This document shows, in pieces, positions 42,434-49,492 of a DNA stretch of 64,000 nt. The first letter of the stretch is position 1; every line of letters begins with the position of its first letter. Source of the DNA: Fibrobacter sp. (GTDB lineage Bacteria > Fibrobacterota > Fibrobacteria > Fibrobacterales > Fibrobacteraceae); assembly GCA_024398935.1 (NCBI GenBank), contig JAKSIH010000005.1:1-64000 (forward strand), given 5' to 3'. The translations under genes were made by a program, and so were the position numbers. The notes under the pieces are model-generated. The model made no database searches and had not been told where the DNA came from. It saw only the letters and a list, made by a program, of their open reading frames with translations.

Positions 42434-42738
42434 GCCGCCTCCTTCTGGTTGTCGTTCTGCTCGTTACAGAATGAAGTTGGGAACCTGGACGTAATCCAGT
42501 TCGGTTCACAGATTGGTCTCGAGCCTGAATAAACCCCACTCTGCATTGGGAGCGTCTGTCTCGTGAAATTCAGTGTAGGGATGAAGGTCTTTTCCCGAAT
42601 CCCTGTATCCCCGCTTCTGGAAGCGATTTCCGTTCCGCGAGCGACACCGAATTCGTCCTCGAGCATCTGGCAGAATTCTTCCGGAGTGTACCTGGCGAAA
42701 AAGTCGTCAACAGCCTTCATTCGTTCTTCAAATGTCAT
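42430..42738 (-). CDS. Antitoxin candidate of the toxin-antitoxin-chaperone module (CmdA-like position)
   Basis: A 102-residue protein. The N-terminal 35 residues are an acidic amphipathic helix region (ERMKAVDDFFARYTPEEFCQMLEDEFG); the remainder is polar, proline-containing and probably disordered (LPMQSGVYSGSRPICEPNW), the sort of tail that could need a chaperone. It overlaps the toxin gene by 11 bases and the chaperone gene by four. No family could be named from sequence. The antitoxin role follows from gene order and coupling. Confidence 0.65.
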   Translation of the reverse strand: MTFEERMKAVDDFFARYTPEEFCQMLEDEFGVARGTEIASRSGDTGIREKTFIPTLNFTRQTLPMQSGVYSGSRPICEPNWITSRFPTSFCNEQNDNQKEAA

Positions 42739-43300
42739 TTTCGTCCTCCATCTTGTCGGTTATTCGTTCGTTAGAAACGCATTTTTTATCCTTTACGCAT
42801 AATACAATGCAGTTTGGGACCATCGACTTGAACTTCAAATCCTTTTCTACAGGATCCATACAGATGTTCCTCTGTATAATCGCCGCTGAATAGTCAAGAT
42901 TTGCTTTCAGCACCATCAGGTTGACGATCGTTCCGTCATCGCAATGCCCTTGACCTATCCTTTTGTCTTTTTTTCTCGTTTCAACGACCTTTTTCTTGAA
43001 AGTGTTGAAAACCAGAATGCTCTCTAGGTCGTTAAGGTTTAGAATTTTATCGTCATCGACATCAATGTCTGCGCGGATAACACTTGGATCCTTTATCTTC
43101 TTTACAATCTCTGCGAAGTTTTTTGCATCCTCGTATGGATTACTGATTCCGGACTTGAAAAAATAGGCGCCCCTTCCGAGGTAAAGCGAGTTGGACGGGT
43201 CGTTATCGTCAAATCCAGAATCTTCAGGAAATTCGAAAGACTTGCTCTCGATGTCTTTAGCATTTTCCCTGCTTGTTCCGTGGTATCCTACAAAGTGCAT
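42728..43300 (-). CDS. ADP-ribosyltransferase-like toxin (CmdT-like)
   Basis: A 190-residue protein. The N-terminus GYHGTSRENAKDIE and, after about 30 residues, LYLGRGAYFF, followed by EDAKNFAEIV, form the His...Tyr pattern of H-Y-type ADP-ribosyltransferases (His in HGT binds NAD, Tyr in GxGxYFF stacks on nicotinamide). The third catalytic residue is not assigned. The remaining half (DGTIVNLMVLKANLDYSAAI) is beta-rich. First gene of the three-gene operon; AT-richer than the late phage genes. The likely action is NAD-dependent modification of a cellular target; in CmdTAC systems the target is mRNA. Confidence 0.72.
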   Translation of the reverse strand: MHFVGYHGTSRENAKDIESKSFEFPEDSGFDDNDPSNSLYLGRGAYFFKSGISNPYEDAKNFAEIVKKIKDPSVIRADIDVDDDKILNLNDLESILVFNTFKKKVVETRKKDKRIGQGHCDDGTIVNLMVLKANLDYSAAIIQRNICMDPVEKDLKFKSMVPNCIVLCVKDKKCVSNERITDKMEDENDI

Positions 43301-43332
43301 GGGTTCCTATTCAATCCTCTTTTCTAGGGCCA

Positions 43333-43361
43333 AATCTACAAAAATAAGCGGGCTGGGGCAA
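43333..43361 (-). promoter_or_regulatory. Promoter of the toxin-antitoxin-chaperone operon
   Basis: On the minus strand TTGCCC (43361-43356) and TAGATT (43338-43333) are separated by 17 bases, about 30 bases upstream of the toxin start. AGGA lies four bases before that ATG. The remaining region to 43577 holds no supported gene. Confidence 0.5.
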
Positions 43362-43577
43362 ACGGATGTGAACGGGAAATAGGCGTAGGGGGCGTGCGTA
43401 ATGGTACTATCGTCGCACGGGGGCGGTTTGTCAATGGGGATGGGAATTTTTTTTCAGTGCGTATGCGCCCTCGTCTCGTCCAGGCCGTGTCAAGTCAAGG
43501 CCAAGTTACGTCCAAGATTTGTCCCAGGTTGCTGCATTGGCGGTGAGATGAGTATGAGGGTATTTACATATAATTCT

Positions 43578-43621
43578 TTCTTCTTTTGATACTGATACTG
43601 ATATTGATACTGAAAGAAGAA
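43578..43621. repeat. Hexamer repeat inside an inverted repeat
   Basis: GATACT, GATACT, GATATT, GATACT (43588-43611) form a tandem run enclosed by the inverted arms TTCTTCTTT (43578-43586) and AAAGAAGAA (43613-43621). Confidence 0.7.
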
Positions 43622-43622
43622 C

Positions 43623-43687
43623 GGGTTTTTCTAGGTTAGTTTAGGTTAGGAAAAAACCTATTGGGTTTTTCTAGGTTAGTTTAGGTT
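43623..43687. repeat. Iteron-like direct repeats in the central control region
   Basis: A 25-base sequence (GGGTTTTTCTAGGTTAGTTT plus AGGTT) occurs at 43623-43647 and again at 43663-43687. Each contains two AGGTTA-type heptamers, about four in total. Between the copies AAAAACC-tattg-GGTTTTT can form a hairpin that would terminate transcription in either direction. Confidence 0.65.
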
Positions 43688-43732
43688 TTATTTGGAATTG
43701 ATCGTTTTAACATACGATAGGAAGGTATTTAT

Positions 43733-43912
43733 ATGAAAGAAAAAATGCTTGAAATTCTTGCATACGCAAAAATAGCGCTGAAAGACGAATCATCACAGCG
43801 CAAATCCCTTGAAAAAATCGCTGAAATTACGGAGTCTTTCCTAGACCAGAAAGAACTCTCTTTACTACAGCTTCAACTTGATCTTCTGATGCCGGCTTCT
43901 CGACAATTTTAA
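43733..43912 (+). CDS. Small early protein (59 aa)
   Basis: An ORF of 59 codons with ATG 43733, preceded by GGAAGG seven bases upstream. The product is helical (MKEKMLEILAYAKIAL...) without a known motif. Its last 86 bases overlap the 3' end of the repressor gene on the other strand, so one of the two ends may be over-annotated. Overall probability moderate. Confidence 0.4.
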   Translation: MKEKMLEILAYAKIALKDESSQRKSLEKIAEITESFLDQKELSLLQLQLDLLMPASRQF

Positions 43913-44147
43913 CGCCTGCCTTATATTCAACACCAAAGAGCGTCTCAACGGAAGCCCCCGCCTCAAACAGCTTGACGAACGTATTGTAGTCTGGACGGCT
44001 ACTGTCTTTATGGAGATAGGCCCACTTATATATGACTTTTGGGCCTATTCCTGCCAGTTTCGCAAGTTCTTCAAGATTCTTTCCAGTCTCCTTTTGAAGA
44101 ACTTTAAGATTTACTTTTTGTAAATATTTATTTTCCGATTCTTCCAT
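43827..44147 (-). CDS. XRE-type phage repressor (CI-like)
   Basis: About 106 residues from ATG 44147; the frame also opens at TTG 44195 and ATG 44165. A helix-turn-helix fits residues around NLEELAKLAGIGPKVIYKW, with a following helix (NTFVKLFEAGASVETLFG). No peptidase or autocleavage domain is present, so SOS cleavage is unlikely. It is divergent from the ribbon-helix-helix gene and the intervening DNA carries repeated TTCTTT/AAAGAA half-sites. It most likely maintains lysogeny by repressing the rightward promoter. Confidence 0.75.
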   Translation of the reverse strand: MEESENKYLQKVNLKVLQKETGKNLEELAKLAGIGPKVIYKWAYLHKDSSRPDYNTFVKLFEAGASVETLFGVEYKAGVKIVEKPASEDQVEAVVKRVLSGLGKTP

Positions 44148-44164
44148 ATTAAACAAAATAGCCA

Positions 44165-44276
44165 TTTCTTTGAAAGAAAGAAAATTTTTCTCCAAAAAAG
44201 AGAAAAAATATCTTGCTTTTCTTTCATTAAAGAACTATATTCTTTGATACAAAAACAAAGTTCTTCATTCAAAGAA
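44165..44276. promoter_or_regulatory. Divergent switch: early promoter and repeated operators
   Basis: The rightward promoter is TTGCTT (44213-44218), 17 bases, TATATT (44236-44241). Inverted half-sites TTCTTT/AAAGAA recur at 44165-44180, 44219-44234, 44229-44245 and 44261-44276, two of them lying on the promoter itself. This resembles a lambda-type operator cluster for the adjacent repressor. Confidence 0.65.
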
Positions 44277-44292
44277 TTTTAGGAATAAGAAA

Positions 44293-44448
44293 ATGGCTGA
44301 AACACTGCAATTCAAACTACCTTCCGAGATGGCTACTTACTTTGAAGACCTCAAGGAAGTCCGCAGCAAAAATTGTGAACCTACCACGAATCAAAGCATC
44401 GTTATTGATGCAGTCAAAGCTCTCCACAAATCAAAGGTGAAGAAGTGA
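44293..44448 (+). CDS. Ribbon-helix-helix DNA-binding protein
   Basis: A 51-residue protein. LQFKLPSEMATYFEDLK gives the short beta strand and first helix, and NQSIVIDAVKALHK the second helix, of an Arc/CopG-type fold. It is the first gene of the rightward early transcript, opposite the XRE repressor, so it probably acts as a Cro-like or Arc-like switch protein. The stop is four bases from the next start. Confidence 0.7.
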   Translation: MAETLQFKLPSEMATYFEDLKEVRSKNCEPTTNQSIVIDAVKALHKSKVKK

Positions 44449-44452
44449 ACGA

Positions 44453-45259
44453 ATGGTAGTACCAAAAGACAGATTTTGGGCAAAGGTCCTGTTCAAGGAA
44501 TTTATTCGACACTATCGAAAGCTAAGCGACGAAGAAATCGTCACTGATGTAAAGCAGTCGATGGACGACCTTGATGACCTTAACGAATGTGGAAACACAT
44601 TCGGCTCAAAGATGGTTCGGTGGTCTCTCGAAAGGGCTAATACGCCTTCAGCAGAGGCTTCAAGGGCCAACGGATCAAAGGGTGGACGCCCGGCAAAGAA
44701 GAATAACGACCAAGAAGCCCACACACTGACAAGCGCAAACGGCTCACAGCTGGACGCAGCGAGCGGCAACACCGCTGACGATCGCAAAGTACCACCGTCC
44801 AGCACAACTTTGGTGGCAGATGCCGACACCCGCGAGGGCTCGGAGAACTGCCGCAACACGGGCGACCGTGCGAATCTGGAATCTGGTACATCTCCAAATA
44901 CCATTGGCTCCGCGGAAGCCCCCACAGGCAACGAGGGGGATGAACTCGCAATGGCAGGCAACAGCCCGCTTGTTCCGGAATCTGCTACTTCCACGGTGCC
45001 AAACCATATTCCTCCTAACCCCCAAAAAAGCCGCGGGGGAGCCGTAGTAAGGCCTCCCCGCGGTAGGGCGAGGGCGCCCGCCTCGAAGGAGGAGTTCCGG
45101 GAGTTCGTGGCCGACACTGACCTGCACATCGGGCTCTCGGAGGAATGGTACGAAATCCACCAGTCGCGCGGGTGGGTGGACAGGGACGGGGTCCCCATCA
45201 AGAACTGGAAGGGCGCGGTAACGAACTACTGCAGGGCAAAGGAGAAGACGGATGGCTAG
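44453..45259 (+). CDS. Early phage protein, replication-initiator-like layout
   Basis: A 268-residue protein. The N-terminal 65 residues form a helical domain (RFWAKVLFKEFIRHYRKLSDEEI), followed by a long low-complexity Ser/Asn/Pro/Glu linker (about 66-200) and a C-terminal domain with EFVADTDLHIGLSEEWYEIHQSRGW and IKNWKGAVTNYCRAKE. That C-terminal pattern is common at the end of phage replisome-organiser proteins, but no known domain is certain. The linker includes a KGGRPAKKN basic patch. It overlaps the next gene by eight bases. Confidence 0.55.
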   Translation: MVVPKDRFWAKVLFKEFIRHYRKLSDEEIVTDVKQSMDDLDDLNECGNTFGSKMVRWSLERANTPSAEASRANGSKGGRPAKKNNDQEAHTLTSANGSQLDAASGNTADDRKVPPSSTTLVADADTREGSENCRNTGDRANLESGTSPNTIGSAEAPTGNEGDELAMAGNSPLVPESATSTVPNHIPPNPQKSRGGAVVRPPRGRARAPASKEEFREFVADTDLHIGLSEEWYEIHQSRGWVDRDGVPIKNWKGAVTNYCRAKEKTDG

Positions 45260-45530
45260 GGACGGTAGCCTTTTGGAACGGATCAACCGCATGGAGGCCA
45301 TCAAGCTCTACTGCGTCGTGCACGGCAGGTACTCGGAGTACCTCAGGGCGTACTCCAGGACCCAGGACGGAAGGGGATGGGCGAGCCCGCTGTTCCATGA
45401 CTACTTCAGCTCGCAGATCGAGTTCGCCGTGCAGAGCCTGTGCGGGATATGGCTCGGAAGGAACGTCAACGACCCGCAGCATCCGGTGAGGAAGCTGCTC
45501 AACGAATCTAAATGGAGGAGTCAGAAATGA
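45252..45530 (+). CDS. Hypothetical early protein
   Basis: A 92-residue protein of mixed helix and strand (EAIKLYCVVHGRYSEYLRAYSRTQ, then FAVQSLCGIWLGRN). Start overlaps the previous stop, end overlaps the next start by four bases. No known motif. Confidence 0.55.
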   Translation: MARDGSLLERINRMEAIKLYCVVHGRYSEYLRAYSRTQDGRGWASPLFHDYFSSQIEFAVQSLCGIWLGRNVNDPQHPVRKLLNESKWRSQK

Positions 45531-45679
45531 ACTTCAACGAATACAAGAATTCCCACTACTGGGAGACGATGCGCAGGGAGAAGGCGGGGCAGATCACTCT
45601 GTCGCAGCTAGCCGTGATCATCGCCATCAGCATCTCGATGGCGGCCCTGTTCTACCTGGCAGTAATCGTGGAGGGCTAG
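45527..45679 (+). CDS. Small single-span membrane protein (50 aa)
   Basis: ATG 45527 overlaps the preceding stop (ATGA). It has a charged N-terminus (MNFNEYKNSHYWETMRREK) and one clear hydrophobic helix, LAVIIAISISMAALFYLAVIV, with a short tail. A preceding GGAGGAG supports translation. Function unknown; possibly an early host-takeover or exclusion peptide. Confidence 0.6.
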   Translation: MNFNEYKNSHYWETMRREKAGQITLSQLAVIIAISISMAALFYLAVIVEG

Positions 45680-45681
45680 CC

Positions 45682-45864
45682 ATGAACGAAAAGTTCAAGT
45701 CATCCGCTAACGGCGTGACCGTGGAGATCGAGGTGGAGAACGGCAAGAGCTTCATCAGGGCCTACGGCAAGGTGAACCCGATGGTAAAGAAGGCCGTGGC
45801 GGAGCTGCAGTACAGCCTCATGCCTCCGCAGTGGGTCATGCGCCAGGTAATGAAGATCGTGTAA
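45682..45864 (+). CDS. Small hypothetical early protein (60 aa)
   Basis: Starts two bases after the membrane peptide. A beta-strand rich beginning (VTVEIEVENGKSFIRAYG) followed by a helix. No match recognised. Confidence 0.5.
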   Translation: MNEKFKSSANGVTVEIEVENGKSFIRAYGKVNPMVKKAVAELQYSLMPPQWVMRQVMKIV

Positions 45865-45885
45865 CACAAATCAAGAGGAACCAAT

Positions 45886-46860
45886 ATGTCGAACGAAACC
45901 GTAAATACGGCGGGCTCCGTGCCCGCGGCCGTGGCACAGCCTGTGATGGACGTCATGGCGAACCTGAACGAACTCAAGAGACGGGCCGAGATGGTGTCCG
46001 TCGTTAAGTCCCAGCTGATGTGCGAGAACACGCACTTCGGCGTAATCCCCGGCTGCGGGAACAAGCCCACGCTACTGAAGAACGGCGCCGAGCTGCTCTG
46101 CATGGCGTTCAAGCTGGCGAGCGACGCGAGGGTGGAGGTCTCCGACCTCGGGAACGGCCACCGCGAATACACCGTGACCACGACCCTCGCCGCCATCGGG
46201 TCCGGCGAACTCATCGCCACCGGACTCGGCAGCTGCTCCACCATGGAAAGCAAGTACCGCTACCGCGGCAACGAGGCCGTGAACACCGGGAAGCCCGTCC
46301 CCAAGGAATACTGGAACGCCAAGCGTAACGGCAACGCGCAGGAGATGAAGAGGATCCTCGGAGGTGCCGGGTTCAAGGCCCAGAAGGATGACGGCGGAAA
46401 CTGGATGATCTATCAGAAGTCGGAAAAGAAGCTAGAGAATCCCGACATCGCCGACACCTACAACACCGTGCTGAAGATGGCATCCAAGCGCTCCCTGGTG
46501 GACGCGGTCCTCAAGGCGACCGGCGGCAGCTGCGAATTCACCCAGGACATCGAGGACATGGCCGCCACCGCCGATACCTACGCCGAGACGTCCTACGGCG
46601 ACAGCGACTACTCCGCACAGATCGAGGACGAGGGCCTGGCGAACTTCCGCGCCTCCATGGACAAGATGCACGGTGACTGTCCGGAGGCCTACGACGACAC
46701 CATGCAGAAGCTGGGCTACGCCTCGATTGAAGCGGTACCCGCAGCCGAACGGCAGAAGGTCTACCGCAAGGTCTACAACGGACTCTGCGCCTACTTCAGC
46801 GCCAGGAAGTCCGCGCAGCAGGAAGCAGGCGAAGTGAACGGGGAGGTGGAAAATGGCTAG
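45886..46860 (+). CDS. Conserved phage protein (possible recombination function)
   Basis: A 324-residue protein of a family widespread in phages and integrative elements. The core HFGVIPGCGNKPTLLKNGAE, GHREYTVTTTL, GSCSTMESKYRYR and YNTVLKMASKRSLVDAVL is highly characteristic. Members are usually found among early DNA-metabolism genes near SSB; a role in recombination or annealing has been suspected but I cannot confirm it. The C-terminal third is acidic. It overlaps the next gene by eight bases. Confidence 0.75.
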   Translation: MSNETVNTAGSVPAAVAQPVMDVMANLNELKRRAEMVSVVKSQLMCENTHFGVIPGCGNKPTLLKNGAELLCMAFKLASDARVEVSDLGNGHREYTVTTTLAAIGSGELIATGLGSCSTMESKYRYRGNEAVNTGKPVPKEYWNAKRNGNAQEMKRILGGAGFKAQKDDGGNWMIYQKSEKKLENPDIADTYNTVLKMASKRSLVDAVLKATGGSCEFTQDIEDMAATADTYAETSYGDSDYSAQIEDEGLANFRASMDKMHGDCPEAYDDTMQKLGYASIEAVPAAERQKVYRKVYNGLCAYFSARKSAQQEAGEVNGEVENG

Positions 46861-47356
46861 GGAAGTAATGATCCTCACGACAAAGGAAATCAGTGAGAAC
46901 CTTTTTGCAAGCGAAGGCGCCAAGAGCTGCTACGAGTTCGCAATGAAGAACGCAGGACTTGACATGGACGAGGGAGCCGTGGCTAACTTCGTCGCGCAGC
47001 GCAATGCCAAGAGCGGGTGGCGCGACCTCTGGGAACTCAAGGCATGGTGCGAGAAGACCGCCGCCTCAATCAAGGAGGTAAGCAAGCACACCTTCAACGT
47101 GGGTACCGCCGAGGAATTGCCCTCCTACGTCAAGTGGACGAAGCAGTCCTACACCTACGAATTCCAGGAAGGCGCCGCCGCGGCCGTCGCGGAGGCCCTG
47201 ATCAAGAAGCGCCTGGTGACGAAGGAGCAGCTGCTGAACACCGTGTCCGTAGCCGCCATGGTCAAGGCCGCGGGGCTTACCACCGAGAAGCTCATGGACA
47301 TGTTCCCGGACACAATCCTGGAGAAGCCCAAGGAACGGACCCTCTCCATCAAGTAG
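46853..47356 (+). CDS. Hypothetical early protein
   Basis: A 167-residue protein, helical with a central Ala-rich segment (GAAAAVAEALIKKR). The start overlaps the previous gene by eight bases. No recognisable domain. Its stop opens the longest gap in the early region (262 bases), which contains the structured RNA. Confidence 0.55.
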   Translation: MAREVMILTTKEISENLFASEGAKSCYEFAMKNAGLDMDEGAVANFVAQRNAKSGWRDLWELKAWCEKTAASIKEVSKHTFNVGTAEELPSYVKWTKQSYTYEFQEGAAAAVAEALIKKRLVTKEQLLNTVSVAAMVKAAGLTTEKLMDMFPDTILEKPKERTLSIK

Positions 47357-47424
47357 ATACTCATAATCCTCCTGAAGAGACCGCCTCCCAGTAGCGCTCC
47401 CAATCATGCGAACGGAGGCATCCA

Positions 47425-47523
47425 CGGCACCTATGGCTCACGGCGGCAGGCTGAACACTAACACAACCAGCCGACACCCGAATTCCCAATGCCGCCGCGC
47501 CGGGTCCGATTCCCGGGGTGCCG
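47425..47523 (+). ncRNA. Structured RNA candidate with tRNA-like acceptor and T-arm
   Basis: CGGCACC (47425-47431) pairs perfectly with GGTGCCG (47517-47523). Immediately inside the 3' strand is a 5-bp stem CCGGG/CCCGG with a 7-base loop TCCGATT, i.e. a tRNA T-arm with one change from TTCGATT. U8-A9-like TA follows the 5' strand and A follows the 3' strand at the discriminator place. The centre has no D-arm or 7-base anticodon loop; instead CGGCGGCA/TGCCGCCG (8 bp) stacks on GGCTG/CAGCC (5 bp, 14-base loop) with a 17-base bulge. Another stem, GCCTCC/GGAGGC, lies just upstream (47383-47419), and GGCCGCGAA is repeated downstream (47534, 47567). Confidence 0.55.
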
Positions 47524-47618
47524 ATAACAGAAAGGCCGCGAACGTTTTTCCCAATTTTTAACCGATGGCCGCGAAGTGAGAAAACAATAAATGGGACAAT
47601 TTTTTGAAGGAGTCAAGA

Positions 47619-47846
47619 ATGCAACAGGAACAGATCGTACCGGAAGAGGACATCAGGGTCGTCATGGACGAGCCCTACTACACCCGCTCCGGTGCCATCA
47701 AGGTCATGGGCGTAAAGTCCACATGCCTCTCCAAGGAAATCCGCGAGAAGCGAATCTCCGTTTTCAGGCACCCGGCTGGAGACCTGTTCTCCAAGGATGC
47801 CATCCAGGCGTGGATCATCAACAGGACCAGCAGGGCGAGGAAGTAG
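47619..47846 (+). CDS. Excisionase-like HTH protein
   Basis: 75 residues from ATG 47619, with GGAGT upstream at a normal distance. The segment YTRSGAIKVMGVKSTCLSKEI...FRHPAGDLFSKDAIQAWI follows the MerR/excisionase winged-helix pattern (recognition helix then the 'phe-...-daI..W' wing). It ends three bases before the integrase start, so it probably directs excision. Confidence 0.7.
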   Translation: MQQEQIVPEEDIRVVMDEPYYTRSGAIKVMGVKSTCLSKEIREKRISVFRHPAGDLFSKDAIQAWIINRTSRARK

Positions 47847-47849
47847 GCC

Positions 47850-48836
47850 ATGGCGTCCATCACTCTCGTACAGAAGAACAAGTCCAAGGGGATAAGGACG
47901 TGGTACGCACGCGTCCCCGATTCCCGCGGGGTGCACTTCTACAGCCTGGGGACGACGAACAAGACCGAGGCCAAGGCCGTACTGCAGGAACGCATCCGCG
48001 AGGGAGCCTATGACGCGAGGGACGAACGGTCCACCATGACGCTGGGCGAGGCCGCCACGAGGTTCGAGGGCTACCAGAGGGCGAAGGGCTCCAAGAGCTC
48101 GAGCATAGACACCATCCTGCAGGCCGTGAACATGCTGGAGCCGCTCTTCGGCTGCGTGGTTTCCGAACTTGCCACGAAGGACATTTCCGACACGTTCATG
48201 GCGGCGGCCGAGAGCCTGAGCCCGACGACATACAGGAACAGGAAGACCATCCTCTCCACGTTCTTCAAGTATGTCGTGGAAGTGCTGGAGCTCATCCCGG
48301 GCAATCCGGTACCGAAGGCGATTCCGAGGAGGAAGATGGTCAAGCCCGTAAGGTTCTTCTGGACCCGTGAGCAGATCGACCGCATCCTTGCGGAGTCCCC
48401 GACACCGCACCACCGGCTGCTCTACTCGTTCATGGCGTTCGCGGGACTCCGTGTATCGGAGGCGCTGGCCATGACGCCGGAAAAGATCTACGGCAAAGAG
48501 ATCCACGTCGTTGGCAAGGGCGACAAGTTCGCCACCATCCCGGTATCGCCCAGGCTGCAGAGGGAAATCGACCGCTGCCCGCCCCCGTGGGATTTCCACT
48601 ACAACAGGGCCACGCTGAAGAAGGTCTGCTCTAGGGCTATCCCGGAGGGCTTCCCGGGAGTCGCCCATGCACACCGTTTCCGTCACAGCTTCGGCTCCAA
48701 CCTCATAAGGGAGGGCGTGAACATCAAGGTGGTCCAGACGCTCATGCGGCACGAGAACATCCAGCTCACCCTCGACATATACGGGCACCTGCTGGATACT
48801 GACCCCAAGGACGCTCTGGAGAAGGTGTTCGCATGA
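47850..48836 (+). CDS. Tyrosine-recombinase integrase
   Basis: A 328-residue phage integrase. The N-terminal part has a SAM-like core-binding domain (about 60-150). Catalytic residues are Arg201 (GLRVSE), His275 and Arg278 (HRFRH), His301 (MRHENIQ) and Tyr311 (DIYGHL). Together with the excisionase-like gene it forms the integration module, but the module sits about 3.7 kb inside the right prophage border rather than at an end. Confidence 0.92.
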   Translation: MASITLVQKNKSKGIRTWYARVPDSRGVHFYSLGTTNKTEAKAVLQERIREGAYDARDERSTMTLGEAATRFEGYQRAKGSKSSSIDTILQAVNMLEPLFGCVVSELATKDISDTFMAAAESLSPTTYRNRKTILSTFFKYVVEVLELIPGNPVPKAIPRRKMVKPVRFFWTREQIDRILAESPTPHHRLLYSFMAFAGLRVSEALAMTPEKIYGKEIHVVGKGDKFATIPVSPRLQREIDRCPPPWDFHYNRATLKKVCSRAIPEGFPGVAHAHRFRHSFGSNLIREGVNIKVVQTLMRHENIQLTLDIYGHLLDTDPKDALEKVFA

Positions 48837-48955
48837 CGGACTTCATGGCCGACGTAAGGAAGAGGATCGCCGAGCACGAGTTCCGCCCGGTCTGCATCCG
48901 GAAAAGGAGGGTGTACGCCCTCTTCGCAATACTAACAAACCTAAGAAAGGAATGA
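48833..48955 (+). CDS. Small basic protein (40 aa)
   Basis: ATG 48833 overlaps the integrase stop (ATGA). 40 residues, Arg/Lys-rich (VRKRIAEHEFRPVCIRKRR) with a short hydrophobic end. It stops three bases before the ssb start, so it fills the gap exactly. Function unknown. Confidence 0.45.
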   Translation: MTDFMADVRKRIAEHEFRPVCIRKRRVYALFAILTNLRKE

Positions 48956-48957
48956 TC

Positions 48958-49458
48958 ATGGCATATCTAAACAAGGTGATGCTCATCGGCTACGTCGGGA
49001 AGGACCCGGTGCCTACAGTGACCAGCATGGGGAAGAAGCGGGTCTCCTTCTCCCTTGCGACCTCCCGTCGCTACCGCGACAACAACGGCGAGCAGAAGGA
49101 ACAGACCGACTGGCACAATATCGTCGTCTGGGGGAAGACCGCCGACCTCGTGGAACAGCTCCGCGTCTCCAAGGGGACTACCCTCTACGTGGAGGGCCGC
49201 CTCACGAACCGCAGCTGGACCGACCAGGCTACCGGACAGAAGCGCAACACTACGGAAGTTGAGTTGGACACCTTCCAGCTGCTCACTCCGAGGAACGCCC
49301 AGACTGCAGCATCGCAGCATGGCAACCCCTACAGCCAGCAGAACGGAGGGCACAACCCCTACAGCCAGCAGAATGCCGCGTCCGGACAGCAGCCCCAGCA
49401 TGATGACATGGGCTACGGCGGCTACAACCCGGAGGAAGACGATGGGCTTCCGTTCTAG
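48958..49458 (+). CDS. ssb: Single-stranded DNA-binding protein
   Basis: 166 residues from ATG 48958. OB-fold with LNKVMLIGYVGKDP, TSMGKKRVSFSLATSRR, WHNIVVWGKTADLVEQ and LYVEGRLTNRSW. The C-terminal tail carries two NPYSQQN repeats and ends in EEDDGLPF, the acidic tip that recruits partner enzymes. A phage replication/recombination SSB. Confidence 0.94.
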   Translation: MAYLNKVMLIGYVGKDPVPTVTSMGKKRVSFSLATSRRYRDNNGEQKEQTDWHNIVVWGKTADLVEQLRVSKGTTLYVEGRLTNRSWTDQATGQKRNTTEVELDTFQLLTPRNAQTAASQHGNPYSQQNGGHNPYSQQNAASGQQPQHDDMGYGGYNPEEDDGLPF

Positions 49459-49492
49459 GAACTTCTAACCAAAACGAAAAAAGGAAATCGAT

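Noticed and set aside
43401..43589. 62-codon frame in the central control region
   Set aside because: No ribosome site, odd Cys/Phe-rich composition and it runs into the hexamer hairpin.
43588..43687. Short CRISPR array
   Set aside because: Units are 6 and 25 bases with no unique spacers of regular length and no cas genes in the window.
47425..47523. Ordinary tRNA gene
   Set aside because: Acceptor and T-arm fit, but there is no D-arm, no 7-base anticodon loop and the central stem is wrong for a class II tRNA. Reported as a structured RNA instead.
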